Below, piece after piece: positions 17,707 through 27,027 of a DNA stretch of 64,000 nt (its first letter is position 1; each line of letters opens with the position of its first letter). A program made the translations under genes and the position numbers. The notes beneath the pieces are model-generated. The model was not told the DNA's origin. It searched no databases and saw only the letters and a program-made list of their open reading frames with translations. The DNA comes from an uncultured Tateyamaria sp. (GTDB lineage: Bacteria > Pseudomonadota > Alphaproteobacteria > Rhodobacterales > Rhodobacteraceae), in NCBI GenBank assembly GCA_947501275.1, contig CANMVD010000001.1:868001-932000 (forward strand), in the 5' to 3' direction.

Positions 17707-18693
17707 ATGACTATTGGTTCGAAACCCGCGTGGGACGATACAGTCCTGCCCTTCCAGCTTGATGCATCTGACATCCGTGGTCGCCTTGCGCGGCTTGACG
17801 GCGTTCTTGATGGTATCCTGAAACAACACGACTATCCGACTCAGGTCGAGGCGCTGGTCGCAGAAATGGCATTGCTGACAGCCCTGATTGGCCAAACGAT
17901 TAAACTGCGCTGGAAGCTGTCGTTGCAGGTACAGTCCAAAGGTGCCGTCCGCATGATCGCGACCGACTATTATGGGCCGGAGAAAGAAGGCGATGTGGCG
18001 CGTATTCGTGCCTATGCCACCTATGATGCGGAGCGGCTGACTGACGAAGAGCCCTTTGCCCAGATTGGCGAAGGTTATTTTGCGATTCTGATTGACCAGG
18101 GCCAGGGAATGACACCCTACCAAGGGATCACACCGCTTACGGGCGGTTCACTGGCAAAGTGTGCCGAGGCGTACTTTGCACAGTCCGAACAGCTGCCAAC
18201 TCGGTTTCAAATCAGCTTTGGAAAGTCAATAGAACCGGGTGTTGCTGAACATTGGCGTGCGGGTGGCATCATGCTCCAACATATGCCGAAAGCGTCGCCA
18301 TTGGTCGCGACCGGTGAAGGCAGCGGCGATGTGCTTGCAGCGAATGATCTGTTGGATGGTGATGCGTCCGAGAATTGGAACCGTGCCAACATCCTTCTTG
18401 ATACGGTCGAAGAAATGGAATTGATCGGCCCGCAGTTGTCGGCAGGTGATCTGTTGCTCAGGCTGTTTCACGAAGAGGCACCGCGTGTCTTTGACATCCA
18501 GTCCGTTCAGTTTGGGTGCACATGCTCGGAAGACCGCGTGCGTCAAAGCCTGTCCATCTATTCTGCGCGCGACATTGGCACGATGACCACGGACGAAGGA
18601 CGCGTCACGGCAGACTGCCAATTTTGCGGCGCGCATTACGACCTCGACCCAGCCACTGTTGGGTTCGAAGCAGAGGCTAAGGCGCGTGAGTGA
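17707..18693 (+). CDS. hslO: Redox-regulated chaperone Hsp33
   Basis: 328 residues from ATG at 17707, with AAGGA upstream; the ORF-track start at 17653 runs into the divergent gene's leader. The C-terminal zinc switch has C271-x-C273 (FGCTCSEDR) and C304-x2-C307 (DCQFCGAHY), the cysteines that form disulfides on oxidation and turn on the holdase. The N-terminal domain is typical (LTGGSLAKCAEAYFAQSEQL). Co-directional with a Nudix gene and cca. Overlaps the next start by 8 bases. Confidence 0.95.
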   Translation: MTIGSKPAWDDTVLPFQLDASDIRGRLARLDGVLDGILKQHDYPTQVEALVAEMALLTALIGQTIKLRWKLSLQVQSKGAVRMIATDYYGPEKEGDVARIRAYATYDAERLTDEEPFAQIGEGYFAILIDQGQGMTPYQGITPLTGGSLAKCAEAYFAQSEQLPTRFQISFGKSIEPGVAEHWRAGGIMLQHMPKASPLVATGEGSGDVLAANDLLDGDASENWNRANILLDTVEEMELIGPQLSAGDLLLRLFHEEAPRVFDIQSVQFGCTCSEDRVRQSLSIYSARDIGTMTTDEGRVTADCQFCGAHYDLDPATVGFEAEAKARE

Positions 18694-19285
18694 TCTTTTG
18701 GCGCAGACGCGGGTGGCTTTGCGCCGACCTGCGCCTGCATCATCTGACTACGATCTGAATTCTGACGTGATCCTCCCAGAGGGGCGCAAGCTTCGCCCGG
18801 CTGCGGTTCTTGCGCCTATCACAAAAGGTTCCGATGGGTATGATCTGATCTTGACCAAGAGATCTTCCGCCTTGAAGCACCATCCAGGACAGATCGCGTT
18901 TCCCGGTGGAAAGCAGGATGATGCGGATCACGATTTGACAGCGACGGCCCTGCGTGAAGCTCACGAAGAAATTGGCCTGCCTGCGTCAAATGTCGAAGTT
19001 TTGGGCCAATTCTCGGCACATGAAACCGTTACGGGGTTCATGGTCACGCCGATTGTTGCATTCGTTCACACGCCTTTTGTGCCAAAACCGGAAGCCGGTG
19101 AGGTGGACGTCGTATTTAAGGTTCCCCTGTCGCACGTTCTTGATCCATCCAGGTTTGTGATTGAGTCGCGGCACTGGCGAGGCCATCGGCGATCTTATTA
19201 CGCGGTTCCTTACGGGCCCTATTACATCTGGGGCGCGACAGCGCGTATATTGCGAGCATGGACCGACAGCCTTCCTTCCACCTAG
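18686..19285 (+). CDS. CoA pyrophosphatase-type Nudix hydrolase
   Basis: 199 residues from the GTG at 18686, which overlaps the hslO stop (GTGAGTGA); the ORF-track start at 18659 is inside hslO. The sequence LTKRSSALKHHPGQIAFPGG fits the CoA-Nudix signature, immediately before Nudix box residues ALREAHEEIGL. These enzymes split CoA and its derivatives to 4'-phosphopantetheine and 3',5'-ADP. The last 28 bases overlap cca. Start choice is moderately sure. Confidence 0.88.
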   Translation: MSDLLAQTRVALRRPAPASSDYDLNSDVILPEGRKLRPAAVLAPITKGSDGYDLILTKRSSALKHHPGQIAFPGGKQDDADHDLTATALREAHEEIGLPASNVEVLGQFSAHETVTGFMVTPIVAFVHTPFVPKPEAGEVDVVFKVPLSHVLDPSRFVIESRHWRGHRRSYYAVPYGPYYIWGATARILRAWTDSLPST

Positions 19286-20430
19286 ATCCGAATACCGGCT
19301 TTCTTGCAGACAAAGCAGGGCAGGCGCTGTGTGCAGCCATCGAAAACGAAGGGTATTCCGTATTCTTTGTTGGCGGATGCGTGCGCAATGCGGTGATGGA
19401 TGCGCCCGCGTCTGACGTCGATTTGTCAACGGACGCAGAGCCAGACTTGGTGATGAAGATTGCCAAGGCCCAAGGGTACAAGGCCATTCCCACGGGGATG
19501 GACCACGGCACGGTCACCGTGGTTGTCAAAGGCGAACCATATGAAATCACAACGTTTCGACGCGATGTTGCAACCGATGGGCGTCGCGCCGTTGTGGCTT
19601 TTTCCAAGGATATGGCGGATGACGCGCGGCGTCGTGATTTCACCTTTAACGCGCTCTATTCTGATCGTCATGGTGCAGTATTCGATCCTGTAAATGGTCT
19701 GAACGACGCTCAGAATCGTGTGGTGCGTTTCATCGATGATCCCGATGCACGATTGCGAGAAGACTTTTTGCGCATTCTGAGGTTTTTTCGGTTCAGCGCC
19801 TACTACGCTGATCCCGAAAACGGATGGGATCCGGATGCGCTGGCGGCAATTTCTGAAAATGCACACGGTTTGGAGCAAATTTCGGCTGAGCGCGTAGGAG
19901 CTGAAATGCTAAAGCTTTTGCAGGCACCCCAACCCTCGCCGGCGTTGGCTGTCATGGAAAAAACGGGAGTGCTAAATCAAATTCTGCCGGGCGCGGATCC
20001 TACGCTGGTGGCGCCCGTTGTGCATCTGGAGCAGGAAAATGCCGTTCGTCCCAACGCCATGACCCGGCTTGCCGCGCTTGGCGGTGCTGATGTCGCAAAT
20101 CGGTTGCGTTTGTCACGGAACTATCAACGTCAATTGGAATCAATCCGGTCAATGTCGGGTTCGGAAATGGGCCCGAAGGCGACAGGTTTTTTGTGTGGCC
20201 GCGAGGTTGGAATTGGCGCGATTTTGCTTCGTTTTGCGATGATGAATCGGCCACTTCCAGACGGTGCTCTGGATGATGTCTCGGAAGGTGCCAACGCGGT
20301 ATTTCCTGTCAACGCCAAAGACTTGCGCGGATATGACGGACCACAGATTGGGCAAAAACTGAAGTCGCTAAAACACAAGTGGCTTCTGTCCGAATTGACC
20401 AAGACAAAATCCCAACTTCTAGGGGCGTGA
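19258..20430 (+). CDS. cca: CCA tRNA nucleotidyltransferase / poly(A) polymerase family
   Basis: 390 residues. The class II nucleotidyltransferase head contains VFFVGGCVRNAVMDAPASDV with DLS supplying the catalytic Asp pair, then RRDFTFNALYSD, LREDFLRILRFFRFSAYY and the ERVGAEMLKLL neck. It adds CCA to tRNA 3' ends; alphaproteobacterial enzymes of this size usually do the whole CCA. Begins 28 bases inside the Nudix gene, so the two are coupled. Confidence 0.93.
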   Translation: MDRQPSFHLDPNTGFLADKAGQALCAAIENEGYSVFFVGGCVRNAVMDAPASDVDLSTDAEPDLVMKIAKAQGYKAIPTGMDHGTVTVVVKGEPYEITTFRRDVATDGRRAVVAFSKDMADDARRRDFTFNALYSDRHGAVFDPVNGLNDAQNRVVRFIDDPDARLREDFLRILRFFRFSAYYADPENGWDPDALAAISENAHGLEQISAERVGAEMLKLLQAPQPSPALAVMEKTGVLNQILPGADPTLVAPVVHLEQENAVRPNAMTRLAALGGADVANRLRLSRNYQRQLESIRSMSGSEMGPKATGFLCGREVGIGAILLRFAMMNRPLPDGALDDVSEGANAVFPVNAKDLRGYDGPQIGQKLKSLKHKWLLSELTKTKSQLLGA

Positions 20431-20466
20431 CATTCTTCATTGTTGGCGCTAGGCTTTGATCAGACC

Positions 20467-20526
20467 AAGGAGGGTTGCATCGTGCTTCGTCGAATAGGCT
20501 TCTATATCTGAAAATCGCTGATTTTC
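20467..20526 (+). promoter_or_regulatory. Possible leader peptide and stem-loop ahead of the ABC exporter pair
   Basis: A strong AAGGAGGG is followed by GTG at 20482 and a 9-codon frame (MLRRIGFYI) ending in TGA. The TGA overlaps an inverted repeat GAAAATC-GCT-GATTTTC (20510-20526). The first exporter gene starts at 20595. It could be a leader-peptide attenuator or chance; the sequence alone does not settle it. Confidence 0.25.
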
Positions 20527-20594
20527 GTTCCGGGTGACTTGCGTTTCTAACCGATGTCACCAGCCTATTGCACTTTGTCCCCTCGGTACCTCTC

Positions 20595-22433
20595 ATGTTC
20601 AAATTCTTTGAATCGCTTGTCGATCCTTATATCGACTATTCCGAAACCGATACGCCCCCGACCAAACTATGGCCGTTCATGCGAGAGTACGCGCGACCAT
20701 TTACGCGCGTATTTGTTGTCACGGGGATCATGTCGATCATCGTTGCGGCAATAGAAATCGGCTTGATCTACTATATGGGTCGCATTGTTGATCTGTTGGG
20801 CGCGCCGCCACAGGAATTCTGGGCAAATCATGGAACCGAAGCGATGATTGTCGCTGCGTTCATTTTGCTGGTTCGCCCGTTGCTACAGATGATCGATGTG
20901 CTGTTGCTGAACCAGACGATCTTGCCAAATTTTGGGACACTTATTCGGTGGCGTTCCCACAAACATGTCCTGAGACAATCGGTTGGCTGGTTCGAGAACG
21001 ACTTTGCCGGGCGCATCGCCAATCGCATCATGCAGACCCCGCCTGCCGCAGGTGAAGTTGTGTTTCAGGTCTTTGATGCGATTTCGTTTGCATTGGCGTA
21101 TCTGATTGGTGCGGCTGTGTTGCTGAGCGTGGCTGACGCACGCCTTTTATTGCCGCTGGCCATATGGTTTTTCCTCTACAGTTGTCTGATCGCGTGGACG
21201 GTAAAACGTGTGGGACCCGCCTCGCAAGCTGCCTCTGATGCGCGGTCTACAACGACAGGCCGCGTCGTGGATGCATATACCAATATCCACTCGGTCAAGA
21301 TGTTTGCCCACCATGATCGCGAACTGGATTATGCCAAAGAGGCAATTGAACTGACGCGCAGCACTTTCATCACTGAAATGCGTTTATACACAATTATGGA
21401 CGTCGTTCTTGTGACGCTTAACGGTTGTCTGGTCGTGGGCGTTGTAGGTTGGGCCGTTTGGTTATGGATACAGGGGGCGGCCAGTGTCGGCGTCGTTGCT
21501 GCAGCCACCGCGTTGACCTTGCGACTAAACGCAATGACAGGCTGGATCATGTGGGCGCTGACCACATTTTTCCGACAGCTTGGTGTTGTTGCCGAAGGTA
21601 TGGAAACCATCGCTCAGCCCATCACCTTAGTGGATTCGCCGAACGCCAAGCCACTTCAGATGCGTGATGGTGAGATCACGCTTGACCATCTTACCCATCA
21701 CTATGGGCGCGACAGTGGGGGACTGGCCGCCATCAGCACGGTCATCAAACCCGGAGAAAAGGTTGGCCTTGTGGGTCGGTCTGGCGCGGGCAAATCGACA
21801 TTGGTCAAGCTGCTGTTGAGGTTCTACGACGCTGAAAGTGGTCGTATCCTGATTGACGGACAGGACATCACTCAAGTCACTCAGGATAGTCTGCGTTTGA
21901 ACATCGGCATGGTTCAGCAGGACAGCTCGCTGCTGCATCGATCGGTGCGGGACAACATTTTGTATGGCTGCCCGGATGCAACTGAGGCGCAAATGATAGA
22001 AGCCGCGAAACAAGCGCAAGCGCACGATTTTATCCTTGATCTCGTCGATCCGCAGGGGCGCAAGGGGTATGAAGCCCAAGTTGGCGAGCGCGGCGTGAAG
22101 TTGTCTGGTGGTCAGCGGCAGCGCGTGACTTTGGCGCGCGTGATCCTGAAAAATGCGCCGATCCTTGTGTTGGACGAAGCAACAAGCGCCTTGGACAGCG
22201 AAGTCGAGGCAGCGATTCAGGACACCCTTTATCAGATGATGGAGGGCAAGACCGTGATCGCGATTGCGCATCGTTTGTCCACGATTGCCCAGATGGATCG
22301 TATCCTTGTGTTGGATGATGGAAAAATCGTCGAAGATGGTACCCATGACGCGCTTTTGGCTCAGGGCGGACTATATTCCGACTTCTGGGCGCGCCAATCG
22401 GGCGGGTTCATTGCGACCGAGGCGGCCGAGTGA
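20595..22433 (+). CDS. ABC exporter half-transporter (TMD-NBD fusion), first of a pair
   Basis: 612 residues from ATG at 20595 (ORF-track start 20568 adds 9 residues without support). An N-terminal soluble stretch is followed by six membrane helices (to ~330) and an ATP-binding domain with Walker A GRSGAGKSTLVKLLL, signature LSGGQRQRV, Walker B ILVLDEATSALDSE and H-loop IAIAHRLST. All catalytic residues are present. The substrate of this MsbA/multidrug-like type is unknown. The stop overlaps the next gene's GTG by 4 bases; the two share clear similarity (each has LWPF near the N-terminus) and may form a heterodimer. Confidence 0.9.
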   Translation: MFKFFESLVDPYIDYSETDTPPTKLWPFMREYARPFTRVFVVTGIMSIIVAAIEIGLIYYMGRIVDLLGAPPQEFWANHGTEAMIVAAFILLVRPLLQMIDVLLLNQTILPNFGTLIRWRSHKHVLRQSVGWFENDFAGRIANRIMQTPPAAGEVVFQVFDAISFALAYLIGAAVLLSVADARLLLPLAIWFFLYSCLIAWTVKRVGPASQAASDARSTTTGRVVDAYTNIHSVKMFAHHDRELDYAKEAIELTRSTFITEMRLYTIMDVVLVTLNGCLVVGVVGWAVWLWIQGAASVGVVAAATALTLRLNAMTGWIMWALTTFFRQLGVVAEGMETIAQPITLVDSPNAKPLQMRDGEITLDHLTHHYGRDSGGLAAISTVIKPGEKVGLVGRSGAGKSTLVKLLLRFYDAESGRILIDGQDITQVTQDSLRLNIGMVQQDSSLLHRSVRDNILYGCPDATEAQMIEAAKQAQAHDFILDLVDPQGRKGYEAQVGERGVKLSGGQRQRVTLARVILKNAPILVLDEATSALDSEVEAAIQDTLYQMMEGKTVIAIAHRLSTIAQMDRILVLDDGKIVEDGTHDALLAQGGLYSDFWARQSGGFIATEAAE

Positions 22434-24262
22434 AAATAGAAAACTGGATCAACGCATTCAAAGCTGCCGAGGGGCCGCCTCCGCAAGAGTTGTGGCCATT
22501 TTTGAAGTGGTGCCTTTCAGGATCGTGGCCTGCTCTCTGGTTGGCTGCAATTTGCTCTGCTTTGGCAGGCGCGCTTGAGGCTGGTACAGCTCTGATCCTT
22601 GGCCGCGTCATTGATGCGACTGTCGCCTTGGGACCGGAAGGGTTTTTCTCTGTTTCCAATCTTGGTCTCGTGATCGCAGCGTTGGCGTTCTTTCTGATCG
22701 CGCGCCCTGTTCTGTTTGGGCTGAGTTCCGCCACCAACTCCATTATCGTGCAGCCGAATGTGAATCCGTTGGTCCTGTCGCGTTTGCATCGTTGGACGTT
22801 GGGACAGTCAGTTGGTTTTTTTGACGATGACTTTGCAGGACGGATAGCACAAAAACAGATGCAGGCCGCCCGCGCCGTCACCGATATCGCATCAGAATTC
22901 ATCAACGTCGTTGCCTTTGCGCTGGCCTCGCTGATTGGGTCTGTTTTGCTGTTGCTGGCTATTGATTGGCGCGTCGCTTTGGGTTTCGGCGTGTGGCTTG
23001 TCCTCTACTTCTCGTTGATCCGCTGGTATTTACCGCGCATTCGCAAACGATCCGCAGCACGTGCCGGCGCAAGGGCAATGGTGTCGGGGCAAGTGGTCGA
23101 CACGATCACCAACATCAAAACCGTCAAATTGTTTGCCCACGATGATCACGAGGATCAGGCCGCGTTGGGCGCAATGAAGACCTTCCGCGACACAGCGATT
23201 GGGTTTGGGTATCTGTCTGCCGGGTTCCGTTTCGCATTGATGAGCTTGGCGGGCCTGTTGCCGGTTCTGCTTTTGGGTGGAACCATCCTGATGTGGCAGG
23301 CCGGTCAAGCCACACCCGGTGACATTGTCGCCTCGGGGGCGGTTGCCGTACGCATTTCGCAGATGACAGGCTGGGTCAGTTTTACCCTCATGGCGATCTA
23401 CTCAAACGTGGGCGAAGTTGAGGACGGTATTCGGACGCTGACGCCGCGCACACGGGTTGAGGATGCGGCATATGCTTCTGCACTTGAGGTGCCGAAGGGA
23501 GAGATTGTGTTTGATGATCTGCAATTTCGCTATGGTCGGGAAAGCGGCGGGATCGACAGTATTTCTCTCACGATCGGATCGGGCGAAAAGGTTGGAATCG
23601 TCGGAGCATCAGGTGCCGGCAAATCAACGCTCGTCGCACTTTTGTTAAGGCTCTACGAAAGTGAAGGCGGAGCCGTTCGTATTGATGGCCAGGACACGTC
23701 TCAAGTGACCCAAGACAGCCTTCGGCATTCTATCGGCATGGTCACGCAGGAAACGGCCATGTTTAACCGTTCTGCACGCGACAATATTCTTTACGGGCGC
23801 CCTGATGCGAGCGAGGCCGAAATGATCGCGGCGGCGGAAAAGGCCGAAGCGCATGAATTCATTCTGAATCTGCAAGATCACAAGGGTCGCCAGGGATACG
23901 ATGCCCATCTGGGAGAGCGTGGCGTGAAACTGTCTGGTGGACAACGTCAACGAATCGCCCTGGCGCGCGCAATTCTGAAGGACGCACCCATCCTTGTACT
24001 GGACGAAGCGACAAGCGCTCTGGACAGTGAAGTTGAGGCATCCATTCAGGACGCCCTGTCGCGTGTCATGGAGGGCAAGACCGTGTTGGCCATCGCACAT
24101 CGGTTGTCTACGTTGACGGAGATGGACCGTATCATTGTTATGGACAATGGCCGTGTCGTCGAGGAAGGCCCTCATGACGTTTTGCTGGCGCAAGGCGGGC
24201 TTTACGCGCGCTATTGGCAACGTCAATCGGGTGGGTTTATCAGCACACGCGCTGCGGAATAG
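22430..24262 (+). CDS. ABC exporter half-transporter (TMD-NBD fusion), second of a pair
   Basis: 610 residues starting at a GTG that overlaps the preceding stop (GTGA). Membrane domain to ~residue 330, with segments such as FALASLIGSVLLLLAIDW. The ATPase has Walker A GASGAGKSTLVALLL, signature LSGGQRQRI, Walker B ILVLDEATSALD and LAIAHRLSTL. It is a paralogue of the upstream gene, probably from tandem duplication. Both ATP sites look canonical, unlike the many heterodimers with one degenerate site, so homodimers are also possible. The RNA methyltransferase gene follows after 9 bases. Confidence 0.9.
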   Translation: MKIENWINAFKAAEGPPPQELWPFLKWCLSGSWPALWLAAICSALAGALEAGTALILGRVIDATVALGPEGFFSVSNLGLVIAALAFFLIARPVLFGLSSATNSIIVQPNVNPLVLSRLHRWTLGQSVGFFDDDFAGRIAQKQMQAARAVTDIASEFINVVAFALASLIGSVLLLLAIDWRVALGFGVWLVLYFSLIRWYLPRIRKRSAARAGARAMVSGQVVDTITNIKTVKLFAHDDHEDQAALGAMKTFRDTAIGFGYLSAGFRFALMSLAGLLPVLLLGGTILMWQAGQATPGDIVASGAVAVRISQMTGWVSFTLMAIYSNVGEVEDGIRTLTPRTRVEDAAYASALEVPKGEIVFDDLQFRYGRESGGIDSISLTIGSGEKVGIVGASGAGKSTLVALLLRLYESEGGAVRIDGQDTSQVTQDSLRHSIGMVTQETAMFNRSARDNILYGRPDASEAEMIAAAEKAEAHEFILNLQDHKGRQGYDAHLGERGVKLSGGQRQRIALARAILKDAPILVLDEATSALDSEVEASIQDALSRVMEGKTVLAIAHRLSTLTEMDRIIVMDNGRVVEEGPHDVLLAQGGLYARYWQRQSGGFISTRAAE

Positions 24263-24271
24263 ATACTTTAG

Positions 24272-25501
24272 ATGACTCAACTCAAAATCGACCGCTTGGG
24301 CCAGCACGGTGATGGTATTGCCACTGGCCCGATCTTTGTGCCCTTGGCCCTGCCCGGTGAAACAGTGACCGGAACTGTCGAGGGGGATTTGTTGACTGAT
24401 GTGCGGGTGGAAACGCCTTCCTCCGATCGCGTTGCTGCCCCGTGCCCACACTTTCGCAGCTGCGGTGGCTGCCAATTGCAACATGCCAGTGATGCATTTG
24501 TGGCGACATGGAAACGGGACGTCGTCGTCGCGGCTTTGGCCCAGCACGGGATCGACACAGACGTACGGCCGACGCTGACTTCGCCCGACCGTTCGCGGCA
24601 AAGGGCAACCTTTGCGGCGCGTCGAACCAAGAAAGGCGCGATGGTTGGCTTCCATGCGCGCAAGTCTGACGCGATTATTCCAATCCCAAACTGCGTTCTG
24701 ATCCATCCTGATTTACATGCGGCGCTGCCAGTTGCCGAAGCGCTGGCGGTGGCAGGAGCCAGCCGCAAAGGCGCGCTTTCTGTGACTGCCACGCGCAGTC
24801 TCGAAGGGCTTGATATTGCAGTACGCGGTGGCAAACCCCTTGATGGGCCGTTGCGGATTCCGCTCGCGGCCATTGCAGAGCGATACAGGTTGGCGCGCTT
24901 GGCATGGGACGATGAAGTCATCGCAATGCGCCATCCGCCTTTGCAGCAATTCGGAAGCGCGCGCGTCGCGCCGCCGCCGGGGGCGTTCCTTCAGGCCACT
25001 GGGCATGGGCAAACCGCTCTTGTCGATCTTGTAAAAAACGTCGTTGGTCAGGCTGATCGGGTGGTTGATCTGTTTGCCGGGTGCGGCACATTCACCTTGC
25101 CCTTGGCGCAAAACGCCGAAGTGCTGGCCGTGGAAGGCGACGCCGATATGGTTGCAGCCCTGGACCGTGGCTGGCGAGAGGCAGCGGGGTTGAAGCAGGT
25201 GACTGCGCAAGCGCGCGATCTGTTCCGTCGTCCGCTGTTGCCCGACGAGTTGGCCCAATTTGAGGTCGCCGTTATCGACCCACCGCGCGCCGGTGCCGTT
25301 GCGCAAATTGCAGAACTTGCAACTGCACAAGTGCCGCGAATTGCGCATGTATCCTGTAATCCGCAAACGTTTGCCCGCGACGCGGCAACCCTTCTGTCTG
25401 CTGGATATTTACTCAATTGGGTCCAACCTGTTGACCAATTCCGCTGGTCTTCGCATGTGGAGCTTGTCGGAGCGTTCACCCTCTCCCATATCGCGGACTG
25501 A
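24272..25501 (+). CDS. TrmA/RlmD-family 23S rRNA or tRNA (uracil-C5) methyltransferase
   Basis: 409 residues. A TRAM-like beta domain is followed by the 4Fe-4S cluster motif CPHFRSCGGCQLQH (C-x5-C-x2-C), with a later Cys. The SAM-binding core is DLFAGCGTFTLPLA. The catalytic region is VIDPPRAGAV and the nucleophile Cys is in HVSCNPQTFARD. This is the RlmC/RlmD/TrmA architecture. Which uridine is modified cannot be told from sequence. Probably in the same transcript as the ABC genes. Confidence 0.87.
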   Translation: MTQLKIDRLGQHGDGIATGPIFVPLALPGETVTGTVEGDLLTDVRVETPSSDRVAAPCPHFRSCGGCQLQHASDAFVATWKRDVVVAALAQHGIDTDVRPTLTSPDRSRQRATFAARRTKKGAMVGFHARKSDAIIPIPNCVLIHPDLHAALPVAEALAVAGASRKGALSVTATRSLEGLDIAVRGGKPLDGPLRIPLAAIAERYRLARLAWDDEVIAMRHPPLQQFGSARVAPPPGAFLQATGHGQTALVDLVKNVVGQADRVVDLFAGCGTFTLPLAQNAEVLAVEGDADMVAALDRGWREAAGLKQVTAQARDLFRRPLLPDELAQFEVAVIDPPRAGAVAQIAELATAQVPRIAHVSCNPQTFARDAATLLSAGYLLNWVQPVDQFRWSSHVELVGAFTLSHIAD

Positions 25502-25512
25502 AGGAGAGCAGC

Positions 25513-26289
25513 ATGAGCGCAAGCGACCGTGTCGGGAAGTGGTTGGAAAACCCACAGACCAGCAATTTTATCATCGGCGTCATCATTTTGAACGCCATTA
25601 CGTTGGGGCTCGAAACGTCACCAACAGCCATGTCGTTTGCCGGACCGGTGATCCTCGCGATCGACAAGATCTGCCTTGCGATTTTTGTCATCGAGATCCT
25701 GCTGAAGCTTTTTGCCTATCGCGGCGGTTTTTTCCGCAATGGCTGGAACCTCTTTGACTTTGTCATCGTCGCGATCGCGCTGGCGCCAAGCGCCGGTGGG
25801 TTGTCCGTTCTGCGCGCCCTGCGCATCCTTCGGGTGTTGCGCGTCATTTCCGTTGCCCCAAGGCTGAGACGCGTGGTCGAAGGTTTTGTGACCGCCTTGC
25901 CTGGCATGGGCAGCGTGTTCCTGCTCATGGCCCTGATTTTTTACATCGGTGCCGTCATGGCGACCAAACTATTCTCGTCCAGCTTTCCGGAGTGGTTCGG
26001 CAATCTCGGCCGATCTGCGTATTCGCTTTTTCAGGTGATGACACTTGAATCGTGGTCCATGGGCATCGTTCGCCCGGTTATGGAGATCTATCCGTACGCT
26101 TGGATGTTCTTTGTGCCGTTCATCATGGTGACAACCTTTGCCGTCGTGAACTTGCTGGTCGGTTTGATTGTGAATTCGATGCAAGACGCACATGCCGAAG
26201 AAAGCAACGCCGCAACAGATGAGTACCGCGATGCCGTTCTCAAACGATTGGATGTGATAGAAGCGAAATTGGATGCGCGAGATCGATAA
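25513..26289 (+). CDS. Bacterial voltage-gated sodium channel (NaChBac family)
   Basis: 258 residues, one six-helix domain. S1 is FIIGVIILNAITLGLETS, S2 IDKICLAIFVIEILLKLF, S3 NLFDFVIVAIALAP. S4 (LRALRILRVLRVISVAPRLR) has Arg at every third position. The pore helix ends in TLESWSM, the same selectivity-filter string as NavAb and close to TLESWAS in NaChBac; glutamate here gives sodium selectivity. S6 (TFAVVNLLVGLIVNSMQDAH) runs into a charged C-terminal coiled coil (RDAVLKRLDVIEAKL). It acts as a tetramer in the inner membrane. The RNA methyltransferase gene ends 11 bases upstream. Confidence 0.92.
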   Translation: MSASDRVGKWLENPQTSNFIIGVIILNAITLGLETSPTAMSFAGPVILAIDKICLAIFVIEILLKLFAYRGGFFRNGWNLFDFVIVAIALAPSAGGLSVLRALRILRVLRVISVAPRLRRVVEGFVTALPGMGSVFLLMALIFYIGAVMATKLFSSSFPEWFGNLGRSAYSLFQVMTLESWSMGIVRPVMEIYPYAWMFFVPFIMVTTFAVVNLLVGLIVNSMQDAHAEESNAATDEYRDAVLKRLDVIEAKLDARDR

Positions 26290-26418
26290 GTCACAGATCA
26301 CGCGCAGGTGATCGTATGGGCAAAAAACCGTCTATGCCCATGTGGATAAAAAGTGGTATCGCCAATCCCAAATACAAAAGCCTCAAAAACAAAAAACATT
26401 GAGTGGGACGGGATTTCG

Positions 26419-26922
26419 ATGAAGCGCAGACATCTGCTTTTGGGTAGCGTGGCGGCTGTTGGGTTGGGGGCTTGTTCGCCTCAACAGACCAAGTTCAAGC
26501 GCTACAACGGCCCAGAAGTCACCTATGTCGTGGTCAACAAGGCCGCGCGGAAAATGTACCTGTTCCACAATAATACGGTGCTCAAAGAGTACGTCATCGA
26601 CCTTGGTTTTGAACCGATTGGTGACAAATTCTTTGAAGGCGATGGCCGCACTCCGGAAGGCAATTATTTTATTGACCGTCGTAATCCAGACAGCCGGTTT
26701 CACCTGTCGCTTGGCATATCATACCCAAATGCGCGTGATCGGGCAGAGGCGGCCGCCTTGGGCAAGCCTCCGGGCGGGGATATCTTCATTCACGGTGAGT
26801 CCAACCCATTCAAACGCAAGCGCAATGATTGGACATGGGGTTGTGTTGCTGTGACCAATGAAGAAATGGAAGACGTTTATGCGATGGTGCGCAACGGAAC
26901 GCCTATCCAGATCAATCCCTAA
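26419..26922 (+). CDS. L,D-transpeptidase (YkuD) domain lipoprotein
   Basis: 167 residues from ATG at 26419; the ORF-track start at 26353 adds 22 residues without a leader. A lipoprotein signal (RRHLLLGSVAAVGLGAC) puts Cys at about residue 20. The YkuD fold follows. The catalytic motif reads FIHGESNPF and, after 11 residues, TWGCVAVTNEE, with the nucleophile Cys. L,D-transpeptidases cross-link peptidoglycan stems or attach lipoproteins. Preceded by 129 bases without a gene. A second YkuD gene lies at 27849. Confidence 0.9.
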   Translation: MKRRHLLLGSVAAVGLGACSPQQTKFKRYNGPEVTYVVVNKAARKMYLFHNNTVLKEYVIDLGFEPIGDKFFEGDGRTPEGNYFIDRRNPDSRFHLSLGISYPNARDRAEAAALGKPPGGDIFIHGESNPFKRKRNDWTWGCVAVTNEEMEDVYAMVRNGTPIQINP

Positions 26923-27027
26923 AGCCGTTTTTCGAAACGTCTGAACGAGCCGTCGCCGACTGAAGCCAAACAGATCAACGCCTTGAGCCACGGGTTCAGA
27001 TTCAAATCAATTGCAAAATTTGCTGAT

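Noticed and set aside
23645-24706. 353-residue minus-strand ORF over the second ABC gene
   Set aside because: Antisense shadow crossing a gene junction.
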